Notes under the pieces: model-generated
Database searches by the model: none
The model's input: only the letters and a program-made list of their open reading frames with translations
What the model was told of the DNA's origin: nothing
In this document: piece after piece, positions 23,941 to 34,500 of the stretch
How positions within the stretch are numbered: the first letter of the stretch is position 1
Layout: each line of letters opens with the position of its first letter
Assembly: GCA_963790715.1 (NCBI GenBank)
Contig: CAWBPN010000016.1
Span: 62,001-126,000, forward strand
Reading direction: 5' to 3'
DNA length: 64,000 bases
DNA from: DCFW01 sp963790715
GTDB taxonomy: Bacteria; Bacteroidota; Bacteroidia; Bacteroidales; Bacteroidaceae
Translations under genes and position numbers: made by a program

Positions 23941-24318
23941 ATGTTTAAAATGTTCCTCATCGCCGGCACCGGCAGTTTCTTGGGAGGCGGATGCCGTTTC
24001 CTGATGTCAAAATATATTCAAGACCATGTAGAGATAGCATTTCCGATAGGTACTTTACTTATTAATGTTATCGGTTGTCTGCTTATCGGGTTTTTCTACG
24101 GATTGTTTGAACGAGGCAATTTGATGAATAGTGACGTCCGGTTGTTTCTTACTGTAGGGTTCTGCGGAGGATTTACCACATTCTCAACTTTCGCGAATGA
24201 GAACTTTCAATTGTTAAAAGCCGATAACTTCTTTAACTTCACATTATATATGGCACTCAGTTTGGCATTAGGCTTATTTGCCGTATGGTTCGGACATGCA
24301 ATTATAAAACTTATATAA
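23941..24318 (+). CDS. crcB: Fluoride channel CrcB/Fluc
   Basis: 125 residues with four hydrophobic segments. Fluc signatures are GTGSFLGGGCRF (9-20), NVIGCLLIGFFYG (about 42-54) with the pore Asn, and GFCGGFTTFSTF (about 78-89), which holds the two channel Phe residues. The protein works as a dual-topology dimer exporting fluoride across the inner membrane. The DUF190 gene follows after 2 bp, a common pair. Confidence 0.92.
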   Translation: MFKMFLIAGTGSFLGGGCRFLMSKYIQDHVEIAFPIGTLLINVIGCLLIGFFYGLFERGNLMNSDVRLFLTVGFCGGFTTFSTFANENFQLLKADNFFNFTLYMALSLALGLFAVWFGHAIIKLI

Positions 24319-24320
24319 TT

Positions 24321-24662
24321 ATGGAAACACAAATGTTACGCTTTTATGTCAGCAGTACCGACGTTGTCGAACACAATTCGGTATATGAGGCCATTGCTTA
24401 CGCAGCCAAACGCTACGGATTGATGGGATGCACAATATATAAAGGTATAATGGGATACGGCTCAAGCAGTAAATTACATTCCGATAAGTTTTGGGAGCTT
24501 AATACAAAATTCCCAGTAACTGTGGAAATAGTTGATGATAAAGAGAAATTGGATGGCTTTATTGAGGAAATAAAACAATTAATTGAGGCATTACCTAAAG
24601 GGTGCCTTGTGACGCGGCAGGAAGTAGATATTGTTATTCGCAAAGTAGGGAAGCAAAAGTAA
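24321..24662 (+). CDS. DUF190 family protein
   Basis: 113 residues from the ATG at 24321; an upstream in-frame start at 24285 would lie inside crcB. The sequence has the YIAxxD-like alpha-beta core with RYGLMGCTIYKGIMGYGSSS (residues 34-53), resembling a PII-like fold. DUF190 genes often sit beside crcB, suggesting a role in fluoride handling or regulation. It ends 2 bp before the stop of the convergent AraC gene. Confidence 0.82.
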   Translation: METQMLRFYVSSTDVVEHNSVYEAIAYAAKRYGLMGCTIYKGIMGYGSSSKLHSDKFWELNTKFPVTVEIVDDKEKLDGFIEEIKQLIEALPKGCLVTRQEVDIVIRKVGKQK

Positions 24663-24664
24663 TA

Positions 24665-25561
24665 TCAACTTTTTTGATATTCCATAGGCGTCATACCTGT
24701 GTTTTTCTTAAAAAACTTACAAAAGAATGAAGCTGACGGGAAATCAAGTTCGTCAGCTATCTCATATACCATCTTATTACTATGCTTGAGCAAGACTTTT
24801 GCTTCAAGAATAGCAGAACGATTAATCCAATTCATCATTGTCTGTCCACTTGTTTCTCGAACAAGAGTATTAAGGTAACGCGGTGTAAGACATAGTTTAT
24901 CGGCATAAAAATCCACAGTCCGTTGTGCTTTGCTATTTTTATTGACTAAATCAATAAAACGTCGAAACACTTCTTGTCCGCGAGTAATATGTTCGGCTTC
25001 TTTCATGCTACTGCGCTTACGAAGATCGTCATAATATGAGAGTAACGACATTAATAAATGCTGTACCATTTCATGTTTAAACTCACCATTTCTAACGATA
25101 CTCCAAATAAGTTTGAAATATAAATCCATCTTAGTATAATCCGTATCATCAAGTGCGATATCCGTGTTGGCATCATTAACCAAATAGTGACGAAAGAAAT
25201 CATCATTTTCGGTAAATTGCACAAAATTCGGAGTTGCAACCAATCCTCTTGCTTGTAAATCATCTGAAAAATCAAGAGGCTGTACAATAGATTCCGGAAA
25301 AATGATATAGGAATGTTTTGAAGTAATAACATGCTCGGTTAAATTTACCAATAAATGCACATATCCTTTATCAACAATGGCTAAACGTCCTTCATGTACT
25401 CTGTATGGCTGATTAAGATGTAACATCCTAACTATGGTCTTCTTAATATTATTTACAAAGCCGAAATCGGCTGAGACATAACTATATTCGGTATTTTCTA
25501 TTAATTTATCGGCATTTATCACATCCAATGCCGGCAAATCCTTAAGTTCTTTCTTCTCCAT
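24665..25561 (-). CDS. AraC-family transcriptional regulator
   Basis: 298 residues. A cupin-like N-terminal domain (about 20-180) is followed by the two helix-turn-helices of AraC/XylS (about 195-298; FYADKLCLTPRYLNTLVRE and FPSASFFCKFFKKNTGMTPMEY). It is divergent from the TolC-HlyD-ABC operon with 121 bp between, so control of that operon and of itself is likely. A 21-bp dyad sits at its own promoter. Confidence 0.88.
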   Translation of the reverse strand: MEKKELKDLPALDVINADKLIENTEYSYVSADFGFVNNIKKTIVRMLHLNQPYRVHEGRLAIVDKGYVHLLVNLTEHVITSKHSYIIFPESIVQPLDFSDDLQARGLVATPNFVQFTENDDFFRHYLVNDANTDIALDDTDYTKMDLYFKLIWSIVRNGEFKHEMVQHLLMSLLSYYDDLRKRSSMKEAEHITRGQEVFRRFIDLVNKNSKAQRTVDFYADKLCLTPRYLNTLVRETSGQTMMNWINRSAILEAKVLLKHSNKMVYEIADELDFPSASFFCKFFKKNTGMTPMEYQKS

Positions 25562-25565
25562 TGAA

Positions 25566-25586
25566 TTATATTTGTGACAAATATAA
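25566..25586. promoter_or_regulatory. Dyad over the AraC promoter
   Basis: Arms TTATATTTG (25566-25574) and CAAATATAA (25578-25586) are perfect complements around TGA. Each arm contains the TAnnTTTG box on one strand, so two back-to-back -7 boxes are formed. It may be an autoregulatory operator as well as the promoter of the AraC gene on the minus strand. Confidence 0.5.
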
Positions 25587-25653
25587 ATAAAAAACCGAAC
25601 TAATAGAACATTTTAGAAAACTAATGGCACGCGATGCACCGATAAAACCATTC

Positions 25654-25661
25654 TATCTTTG
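25654..25661 (+). promoter_or_regulatory. -7 box TATCTTTG of the TolC-HlyD-ABC operon
   Basis: It matches TAnnTTTG 22 bp before the first gene and lies opposite the AraC regulator. Confidence 0.55.
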
Positions 25662-25682
25662 TAACCATAAAAAGTAAACATT

Positions 25683-26939
25683 ATGAAAAGACTAATTATC
25701 TTGTTATTAGCAGCCTTCAGCATAGTCAGTATGGCCGACGCACAACTGACATTGGAACAATGCCAACAGAAGGCGCGCAACAATTATCCACTTATTCGCA
25801 AATATAGCCTGATCGAAGCTGCCCGCGACTATAACATCGACAATGTGTCGAAGGGCAATTTACCGCAAATCTCTATTTCGGGTAAAGCTACTTATCAGAG
25901 CGAAGTAACTAAATTAGGTATTTCTTTGCCTAATATCAACATCAAATCTGTTGCAAAAGACCAGTACCAAGCTGTGCTTAACGTGCAACAAAATATGTGG
26001 GATGGCGGAAGAATGTCATCACAAAAAAAAGTAACCGAAGCCTCAGCTGAAATTGAACATGAACAGAACAATGTTGACTTATACGCTTTAAATGACCGCG
26101 TTAATCAACTCTATTTCGGGATATTGCTGCTTGACGAACAATTAAAACAGAACCAACTATTGCTTGACGACTTGGAACGCAATTATAAGCAAATAGATTC
26201 GTACCGCCGCAACGGAATTGCCAATGAAGCCGATATTGATGAGGTGCATGCCGAACAACTCAATGCAAAGCAACAACGTAATTCTTTAATTGATGCACGC
26301 AATACTTACATTAATATGTTATCACTCTTTATCGGAGAAAAAGTCTCTGCTGATGCTGCGCTTATAAAGCCTGTGGATACTGAAACATCAGCAGACATCA
26401 ATCGTCCTGAATTACATTTATTATCAGTTCAGGAACAACAATTGAAATGGAAACGCCAAGCTCTTGATGCAACTCTGCGCCCACAAATAAATTTAATTGC
26501 CCAGGGTGGTTACGGACGACCGGGATTGAATATGCTGGACAACGATTTCCACGGATATTATTTGATAGGAGTGCAATTATCATGGAATATCGGAGCATTT
26601 TATACAAAAAAGAATGACAGGGCTTTATTGAATAACGAGCAGAGCAAAATAAACAATGCACGCGATGTGTTCTTATTCAACACAAACATGCAATCAACTC
26701 AACAAATGGGTAACATTGCTGCTATGCGCCACCAAATGCAAGATGATGATGAAATCATTGCATTGCGCGAACGTATATGCAAGGTAAACGAAACCAAATT
26801 AAATCAGGGTACGCTTGCCGAAACGGAAATGCTGCGAATGATTAACGCAAAAGACCAAGCTCGCCAAACAAAGGCTTTACATAATATCCAATTATTGTCT
26901 GATATTTATGAAATGAAATATGTAACGAATAATAAATAA
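25683..26939 (+). CDS. TolC-family outer-membrane protein of the ABC export operon
   Basis: 418 residues with a signal peptide (about 1-20, ending ADAQ) and the outer-membrane efflux protein fold in two repeats. LTLEQCQQKARNNYPLI opens the mature protein. It is first in a five-gene operon (TolC, HlyD, two-NBD ATPase, two permeases) and is the likely channel. It is a different paralogue from the TolC of the EmrAB cluster. Confidence 0.85.
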   Translation: MKRLIILLLAAFSIVSMADAQLTLEQCQQKARNNYPLIRKYSLIEAARDYNIDNVSKGNLPQISISGKATYQSEVTKLGISLPNINIKSVAKDQYQAVLNVQQNMWDGGRMSSQKKVTEASAEIEHEQNNVDLYALNDRVNQLYFGILLLDEQLKQNQLLLDDLERNYKQIDSYRRNGIANEADIDEVHAEQLNAKQQRNSLIDARNTYINMLSLFIGEKVSADAALIKPVDTETSADINRPELHLLSVQEQQLKWKRQALDATLRPQINLIAQGGYGRPGLNMLDNDFHGYYLIGVQLSWNIGAFYTKKNDRALLNNEQSKINNARDVFLFNTNMQSTQQMGNIAAMRHQMQDDDEIIALRERICKVNETKLNQGTLAETEMLRMINAKDQARQTKALHNIQLLSDIYEMKYVTNNK

Positions 26940-26944
26940 AGAAC

Positions 26945-27841
26945 ATGAAATACATTAAATTTTTACCGCTTGCAGCTGCCGCATTGTTGCTGGCATCCTG
27001 CAATAAACAAGAAAAGTATGATGCCACGGGTGCTTTTGAAGCCACCGAAGTTACAATATCATCCGAATCACAAGGTAAATTGCTTTTTCTGAATGTAGAA
27101 GAGGGCAGTAACGTAAATGAAGGCGACCTGGTGGCAGTAACCGACACCACGCAATTGTGGTTGAAAGCGCTACAATTGGGAGCATCGCAACAATCTCTCA
27201 AATGGCAAAAGCCGAATACCCACATACAAATAGCTGTATTGAAACAACAAATAGCCACTGCCGAAAGAGAAAAACAACGTATCGTTCGTTTATTGAAAGA
27301 CGGTGCAGCCAATACCAAACAACTTGACGACTACAACGAACAGTTGGCTCTGCTACACAGACAAGTGGATGCACAGCTTTCTTCAATGAACAAAAGTTCG
27401 GAAAGCTTAAACCAACAGGGTTCGTCAGTTGATTTGGAACGCCGACAAGTGATTGACCAATTGAATAAATGCCATATAGTATGCCCTGTGTCAGGTACGG
27501 TGTTGGACAAATATGCCCAAGCAGGCGAATTGGCCACTCCGGGACGCCCGCTTTTCAAAATGGCCGACATGAATAAAGTATATCTGCGCGCATACATAAC
27601 ATCCGAACAGTTACGGAACGTGAGACTCGGCATGCCTGCAACGGTATATGCCGACTATGGCAACAATAAACGCAAAACATACCAAGGTACCGTTACATAT
27701 ATCGCATCTCAATCTGAATTTACGCCTAAAACAATTCAAACCGATGACGAACGTGCCAATCTGGTATATGCAATTAAAGTATCGGTAAAAAACGACGGTT
27801 ACATCAAGTTAGGAATGTACGGTGAAGTAAAATTGAAATAA
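26945..27841 (+). CDS. HlyD-family periplasmic adaptor lipoprotein
   Basis: 298 residues, lipobox LLASC (Cys about 19), so it is anchored by lipid rather than a helix. A lipoyl-like half motif (LFLNVEEGSNVNEGDLVAV, about 41-59), a coiled-coil hairpin (about 70-165) and a beta-barrel follow. It joins the ABC pump to the TolC channel. It ends one base inside the next gene (ATAATG overlap). Confidence 0.85.
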   Translation: MKYIKFLPLAAAALLLASCNKQEKYDATGAFEATEVTISSESQGKLLFLNVEEGSNVNEGDLVAVTDTTQLWLKALQLGASQQSLKWQKPNTHIQIAVLKQQIATAEREKQRIVRLLKDGAANTKQLDDYNEQLALLHRQVDAQLSSMNKSSESLNQQGSSVDLERRQVIDQLNKCHIVCPVSGTVLDKYAQAGELATPGRPLFKMADMNKVYLRAYITSEQLRNVRLGMPATVYADYGNNKRKTYQGTVTYIASQSEFTPKTIQTDDERANLVYAIKVSVKNDGYIKLGMYGEVKLK

Positions 27842-29298
27842 TGTACGCACTCGAAGTTAATCATATTAGCAAAAACTACGGCACGGTACAAGCTGTGAAG
27901 GACGTGTCGTTTAACGTGGAGCAAGGCGAAATGTTCGGATTAATCGGTCCCGACGGAGCCGGAAAAACGTCCATATTCCGCATACTCACCACTTTGCTGA
28001 TAGCCGATAAAGGTTCAGCATCCGTTGATGGATATGATGTAGTACATGATTACAAAAAGATACGTTCACGAGTAGGGTACATGCCGGGCAAATTCTCGCT
28101 TTATCAAGACTTGACGGTGGTAGAAAATCTTAAACTCTTTGCTACGGTATTCAACACCACAATTGAGGAAAATTACGATTTAATAAAGGATATTTATGAA
28201 CAAATAAAGCCTTTTTCAAAGCGACGTGCAGGTAAATTGTCCGGCGGTATGAAGCAAAAATTGGCTCTTTGTTGCGCTTTAATTCATAAGCCTTCCGTAC
28301 TTTTCCTTGACGAACCGACAACTGGTGTCGATCCGGTTTCCCGCAAAGAATTCTGGGACATGCTCTGGCAACTCAAAAAAGGAGGAATAACCATACTTGT
28401 CTCCACTCCGTTTATGGATGAAGCGGCACGTTGCGACCGTATAGCGTTCATTAATGAAGGAGAAATCAAAGGCATAAACACTCCCGACCGCATCTTGGAA
28501 CAATTTAAGGATATACTTTGTCCGCCTACCTTAACCCGCGACTCCGCCAAAGGTGAAGAAGAACCTGCAATTAAAGTGGACGGCCTGACAAAACGTTTCG
28601 GTTCATTTACTGCTGTAGACAATATATCATTTGAAGTACACAAAGGCGAAATATTCGGTTTCTTAGGTGCAAACGGAGCAGGAAAAACCACTGCCATGCG
28701 TATGCTTTGCGGATTGAGTATCCCGACAGACGGCAAGGGAACGGTCGGAGGTTTCGACATCACGACACAGTCGGAAGATGTGAAGAAGCACATCGGTTAT
28801 ATGAGTCAAAAATTCTCTCTTTATGAGGATCTTAAAGTGTGGGAAAATATTCGCCTCTTTGCCGGCATTTATGGTATGAAAGATAAAGAAATAGCTCGTA
28901 AAACGGATGAGCTATTGGAGAGACTGAATTTTACGGCCGAACGTGACACTATTGTAAAAAGCCTCCCGATAGGATGGAAACAGAAATTAGCTTTCTCGGT
29001 TTCAATCTTTCATGAGCCGAACATTGTATTCCTCGACGAACCGACAGGAGGAGTAGACCCTGCCACTCGCCGGCAATTTTGGCAACTTATTTATGATGCC
29101 GCCGATAGAGGAATTACTGTTTTCGTAACAACACATTATATGGACGAAGCAGAATATTGCAACCGCATTTCAATTATGGTCGACGGCCGCATCAAGGCAC
29201 TTGATACGCCTAAAGAGTTAAAACGTCAATTTGATGCCACTACAATGGATGAAGTATTCACAAAACTTGCCCGCGATGCGGTGCGTAAATCCGATTAA
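27841..29298 (+). CDS. ABC transporter ATPase with two nucleotide-binding domains (YbhF-like)
   Basis: 485 residues. NBD1 (about 1-210) has Walker A GPDGAGKTS, signature LSGGMKQ and Walker B FLDEPTTGVD. NBD2 (about 240-475) has GANGAGKTT and FLDEPTGGVD, but its signature is degenerate, SLPIGWKQ in place of LSGGxQ, as in other YbhF-like proteins. The two fused domains energise the two permeases encoded next. It exports a hydrophobic compound, identity unknown. Confidence 0.88.
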   Translation: MYALEVNHISKNYGTVQAVKDVSFNVEQGEMFGLIGPDGAGKTSIFRILTTLLIADKGSASVDGYDVVHDYKKIRSRVGYMPGKFSLYQDLTVVENLKLFATVFNTTIEENYDLIKDIYEQIKPFSKRRAGKLSGGMKQKLALCCALIHKPSVLFLDEPTTGVDPVSRKEFWDMLWQLKKGGITILVSTPFMDEAARCDRIAFINEGEIKGINTPDRILEQFKDILCPPTLTRDSAKGEEEPAIKVDGLTKRFGSFTAVDNISFEVHKGEIFGFLGANGAGKTTAMRMLCGLSIPTDGKGTVGGFDITTQSEDVKKHIGYMSQKFSLYEDLKVWENIRLFAGIYGMKDKEIARKTDELLERLNFTAERDTIVKSLPIGWKQKLAFSVSIFHEPNIVFLDEPTGGVDPATRRQFWQLIYDAADRGITVFVTTHYMDEAEYCNRISIMVDGRIKALDTPKELKRQFDATTMDEVFTKLARDAVRKSD

Positions 29299-29301
29299 AC
29301 A

Positions 29302-30402
29302 ATGAAACAGTTCCGTTCTTTTATTCGAAAAGAATTTCGCCATATATTCCGTGATCGGCGTACGGTACTCATTCTGTTGGGTATTCCGATAATTCAGATT
29401 ATTTTGTTCGGGTTCGCATTATCCACCGATCTTAATAATGATCGCGTGGCAGTGCTCGATCCTTCGCAGGATGAGTTGACTCACCGCATAACCAACGAGA
29501 TAAATTCAAGCCAATACTTTAAAGTAGTACGCAATATAAGCAATGCCGACCAGGCAGATGCTGCATTCAAGAAAAATGAAATAGATATGGCAGTGGTATT
29601 TCCACCACGTTTCGCCGCCAAACTACCAAATGACAGCCGCACACACGTACAACTGCTCATGGACGGCAGCGATCCGAATATGGCACGTATGGGATATAAC
29701 TATGCAAGCAGTATTATCGCAAGTTCGCAGAAACAGCAACCGGCTCAAACCATAAAAGGTGTGATTCCAAACATACAATTACTGTATAACCCGCAAATGA
29801 AAAGCTCTTATAACTTCGTTCCGGGCGTAATGGGTATGATACTTATGCTGCTGTGCGCCATGATGACATCCATTTCCATTGTACGTGAAAAAGAAAACGG
29901 AACTATGGAGGTTTTGCTTGTTTCTCCTATGCGTCCTATCTTTATTATTTTAGCAAAGATGGTTCCATATATGGTATTATCCCTTGCAAATCTTCTCACT
30001 ATTCTATTGCTCTCCGTTTACTTGTTGCACGTACCTATTGCAGGAAATCTAGGATTATTATTCGGTGTGTCTTTCCTGTTTATTGTGGTAACGCTATTCA
30101 TAGGACTGTTAATATCGAATGTTGCCAATACTCAGGTGTTGGCCATGATGATGAGCGGGCTTATGTTGATGATGCCTACGGTATTCTTATCCGGCATGGT
30201 ATTTCCTGTTGAAAGTATGCCAAAGGTACTGCAATGGCTTTCATGTGCAATGCCTGCACGATGGTACATACAAGCCATGCGCAAGGTGATGATTGAAGGT
30301 GTTGGGCTACAATATGTATTCAAAGAGATTTTAGTCTTGACCGGCATGCTTGCCATACTGTTGACAGCAAGTCTCAAAACATTTAAAAATAGATTGGCAT
30401 GA
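29302..30402 (+). CDS. ABC-2 type permease (YbhS-like)
   Basis: 366 residues: one N-terminal helix (about 22-42), a large extracytoplasmic domain (about 45-170) and five C-terminal helices with MILMLLCAMMTSISIVREKE (about 177-197), the ABC-2 core motif. It starts 4 bp after the ATPase gene and overlaps the following permease by 4 bp. The two permeases form a heterodimer. Confidence 0.88.
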   Translation: MKQFRSFIRKEFRHIFRDRRTVLILLGIPIIQIILFGFALSTDLNNDRVAVLDPSQDELTHRITNEINSSQYFKVVRNISNADQADAAFKKNEIDMAVVFPPRFAAKLPNDSRTHVQLLMDGSDPNMARMGYNYASSIIASSQKQQPAQTIKGVIPNIQLLYNPQMKSSYNFVPGVMGMILMLLCAMMTSISIVREKENGTMEVLLVSPMRPIFIILAKMVPYMVLSLANLLTILLLSVYLLHVPIAGNLGLLFGVSFLFIVVTLFIGLLISNVANTQVLAMMMSGLMLMMPTVFLSGMVFPVESMPKVLQWLSCAMPARWYIQAMRKVMIEGVGLQYVFKEILVLTGMLAILLTASLKTFKNRLA

Positions 30403-31466
30403 TTAAATATTTGATAGAAAAAGAATTCAAACAGATGTTTCGTAGCAAGTTCATGCCGCGAATGATAGTGATGTATCCGATACTTATCATGATATTTATG
30501 CCATTTGCCGCAAACTCGGACATCAGCAATCTCAACCTGTGTGTAATTGACAATGACCATTCTGTATATTCCGAACGGCTTGTAAACCGCATTGAGGCAT
30601 CAACCTACTTTAAGTTGACTTCTACCAAGGGCACATATTATGAAGGGTTGAAAGAAGTAGAATCGGACAGGGCGGATATACTGTTGGTAATTCCACCTCA
30701 CTTGGAACGCTACCTTTCACATAATGAACCGGCACATGTATGGATTGCAGCCAATTCGGTAAATGCCGTAAAGGGTTCGTTGGGAATTTCATATTTATCC
30801 TCTATTGTTAGCAATCAAAACAAATCGTCTATTCCAATAGACGTTACATACCTCTACAATAAACATCAAGATTACAAACTCTTCATGGTTCCGGGATTGG
30901 TGGCCATGATACTTATAGCTCTTTGCGGCTTTTTGCCGGCACTCAATATAGTAAAAGAAAAAGAAGTCGGTACAATGGATCAAATAAATGTCACACCTGT
31001 AAATAAATTCACTTTTATTATAGCCAAACTAATACCGTATTGGGTAATTGGTTTTGTAGTACTCACAATATGTTTTATCATGGCATGGGCTATATACGGT
31101 TTCGTTCCGGTAGGCAATTTAGGTGTTATATATTTAGGCGCATCCATATTTGTCTTAGCCGTATCCGGATTGGGATTGATTATCTCAAACAACTCAGACA
31201 ACATGCAACAAGCCATGTTTGTAATGTGGTTTTGCATGATAGTATTTATGATGATGAGCGGTTTGCTAACGCCGATACAAAGCATGCCGCAATGGGCACA
31301 AGATATTAATGTGTTAAATCCTTTGAAATATTTTGTACAGATAGCGCGTATGGTATTTCTCAGAGGCAGCAATATCACAGACATTGCAGAGCAATTAATA
31401 GCATTGTCCATTTTTGCCGTAGGCTTTAATACTTGGGCTGTGTTGAGTTATCGCAAGAGTAATTGA
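30399..31466 (+). CDS. ABC-2 type permease (YbhR-like)
   Basis: 355 residues with the same layout as the preceding permease: N-terminal helix, extracytoplasmic domain, five C-terminal helices with LPALNIVKEKEVGTMDQI (about 179-196). It is the last gene of the AraC-divergent operon. The downstream gap and a new -7 box show that the next gene is separately expressed. Confidence 0.88.
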   Translation: MIKYLIEKEFKQMFRSKFMPRMIVMYPILIMIFMPFAANSDISNLNLCVIDNDHSVYSERLVNRIEASTYFKLTSTKGTYYEGLKEVESDRADILLVIPPHLERYLSHNEPAHVWIAANSVNAVKGSLGISYLSSIVSNQNKSSIPIDVTYLYNKHQDYKLFMVPGLVAMILIALCGFLPALNIVKEKEVGTMDQINVTPVNKFTFIIAKLIPYWVIGFVVLTICFIMAWAIYGFVPVGNLGVIYLGASIFVLAVSGLGLIISNNSDNMQQAMFVMWFCMIVFMMMSGLLTPIQSMPQWAQDINVLNPLKYFVQIARMVFLRGSNITDIAEQLIALSIFAVGFNTWAVLSYRKSN

Positions 31467-31556
31467 TTTAGATGAAAAAGAATATCAAAACATTTATTTT
31501 GAACAATATACCATGCAAAATGAATAATAGTGCATGAAACATAACAATAAGTAAAC

Positions 31557-31564
31557 TACCTTTG
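31557..31564 (+). promoter_or_regulatory. -7 box TACCTTTG of the GH106-like/GH28 gene
   Basis: It matches TAnnTTTG 24 bp before the start codon at 31588. Confidence 0.55.
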
Positions 31565-31587
31565 TCGGAAAGAAGAAATACAAAACC

Positions 31588-34500
31588 ATGAAGAAGATAG
31601 TCTACTTATTGTTATTTCTAATGTTTGTAAGTTATGGCGCAAAAGCCCAACTTAAGGAACATTTTGTGACGCCTCCTGCCAATTGCATAAATCATGTTAT
31701 ATGGGGATGGAACGGCAATATGAATAAAAAAACCATTTGCAACGATTTGGACTCAATAAAAAAGAAAGGATTCCGTGCAGTAATAATAGAAGCAGGATAC
31801 AATATGCCATATAAGTATTTATCTGACGGATGGTTCAAGGCTGTGCGTACCGGAGTGCTTGAAGCAAAGAAAAGAGGATTGAAAGTATGGATTATTGATG
31901 AAGGCAAATACCCAAGCGGATTTGCCGGCGGAAAATTTTCGGAGGAACGACCTGACTTGCGTATGCAAGCTCTTGTTGTATACTATAAAATAAGCGTAAA
32001 AAGAGGGGAATATATTGATAAAGACATACCTGACGGCGTACTGAGTGCAGTAGCAATAAACCGCTCCGGTAAACCCGACAGGACGGTTGTTGTGAAAAAC
32101 GGAAAAATCAATTTCAATGCCGGACTTGACGATTGGGATATTCTTCTTGTTAAAAACGATTTCCGAACATCTGCAACACGGTGTGTTAATAATCCTACAG
32201 GTGGGAAAGATACAGCTAATTCGTTATGCGATTATTTAAACCCTAAAGCTGTAAGGCAATTCATACAATGGACACATGAACAATATAAAAAATATCTCGG
32301 TAAAGAATTAGGTACAACCGTACTGGGTTTTAGAGGAGATGAACCTGATTTTGCACATTTACCGTGGACTCCTTCAATCATCGACACATTTAAAAATGTA
32401 AAAGGATATGATCCGACACCTTATTTGGCTTCATTTTTCACAAAGACACCCACTATCGAAGAGCAACGTGTAAAAGCCGATTATTGGGATGTATGGTCAA
32501 AGCTGTTTGCCACAAACTTTTTCGGTCAACAAGCCGATTGGTGTAAAGCTAACGGTGTGGAACACATTACACATTTGAACCACGACGACGAAATGCCCAA
32601 ATGTGTTGTTTCGGAGGGTGACTTCTTTCGTGACCTCAGCAAAGTGCAAGTTCCCGGTATAGATGCAATATGGAACCAGATATGGCCCGGAGTAGAGAAT
32701 GATTTTCCGAAACAAGCGTCATCCGTAGCACATGTTTACGGCAAGCCGAGAGCTTTCAGTGAAAGTTTTGCGGCATATAAACCCGAACCTACCATTCCAC
32801 AAGCTAAATTTGTTGTAGATTATCAAATAGCAAGGGGAATCAACTTTTTCGAGTTTATGTATTGGGCAAGCGGATCAAAGATGAAGACTTGGATGAGTGC
32901 GCCGAGCATGAAAGAACTGAACGATTATACTAACCGAACAACGTACTTGATGACACAAGGAAAGCCCGGAGCAAAAATAGCTATGTACTATCCGGTATCT
33001 ACAATGTGGCTCGGTAATAACCAAGTATACCAGGATGTAGTGAAGATCTCACACATGCTGCTGCAACGCCAAAAAGATTTCGACTACATCAATGATGATG
33101 CTTTCAAAGAAGCTTTAAAAGTAGGCCCGGGATATTTTGAAAATAGAAGCGGACAACGTTATTATACACTCATTATCCCGTCTACCGATGTCATTTCAAA
33201 AGATGCATGGAACAGCATTGAAAAGTTTGTATCGGAGGGTGGAAAAGTATTATTTTGGGGTAGAAAACCGTATTCATTGGTTGATAAAAGTTTTACTAAA
33301 CCGCTACCAATTACTGATTTGTCAAATAGCATTTACGAACCGCGGGTTGAATGGACGGATTATGTAAATAATGCCATGCCGAAGCCGGAACTTAAAATCG
33401 TTTCTTCAAATAACGATTCTATAAGGTATATACACAGAATAACATCTGAAGGCGATTTATACTTCATCTTCAACGAAAGCCGTACTCCCGAAAACTTAAC
33501 GGTTGACTTCAATAAAGTCGGTACGGTTAAAGAGTGGAATGCTGTAAGCGGCACAATTCACCCGATAGACGCAACCTATGTGGATAATTACACACGATTA
33601 AATATCAAATTGGAAGAATGGGGAACAAAAATAATTTCCATTGAAAAGAGTACAAACACCTATAATATAAAAGATTACGGAGTAAAAGGCGACGGCAGTG
33701 TGGAAACTCACGCTTTACAAAGTGTGATTGACAACGCCGCGAATGAAGGTGGCGGTACGGTAGTCATACCTTCCGGGACCTATGTTAGCGGTGCACTTTT
33801 CTTTTCACGTGGTGTGGACATTAAACTGGAAAAAGGAGCAAGGCTCGTTAGTACTACAAATCCTGATGACTTCCCCATAATCACAACGCGCGCAGAAGGT
33901 GTAGAGGGATTATGGCGTTCGGCTTTCCTCAACTTCACACATGACGATGACGTAAGAGTGTTTGGAGATGGCACCGTTGACGGTAAAGGTTTGGAATGGA
34001 AGAAAGTAAAAATCGACCGATACGGACGTCCAAAATTAATCACTTTCACAGACTGCCCCGGTGGAGAAATATCAGGAATCAAGATGACAAATCAAGCATT
34101 ATGGTGCTTACATATACTTTATACTAAAGGATTCACTGTTGACGGGGTGAATATCAAAGCCGACGACTACATTCCAAGTTCAGACGGCATAGACGTTGAT
34201 TCATCGAGCAACATTGTGATTAAAGGAGTACATATCACAACATACGACGACTGCATTTCCATCAAATCGGGACGCGACGAAGACGGACGGCGTGTCGGCA
34301 TCCCAAGCGAAAACATATTAATAGAAAATTGCCATTTTGCATACGGACACGGCGGTGTGGCAATGGGAAGCGAAATTTCAGGTTGCATTCGCAACGTAAC
34401 GGTACGCTCATGCACAATAGATAACGAAAATTGGAATCCTGTACGCTTCAAAAGCCAACCCGGCAGAGGTGGAGTTGTTGAGAACATCACTTTTGAAGAC

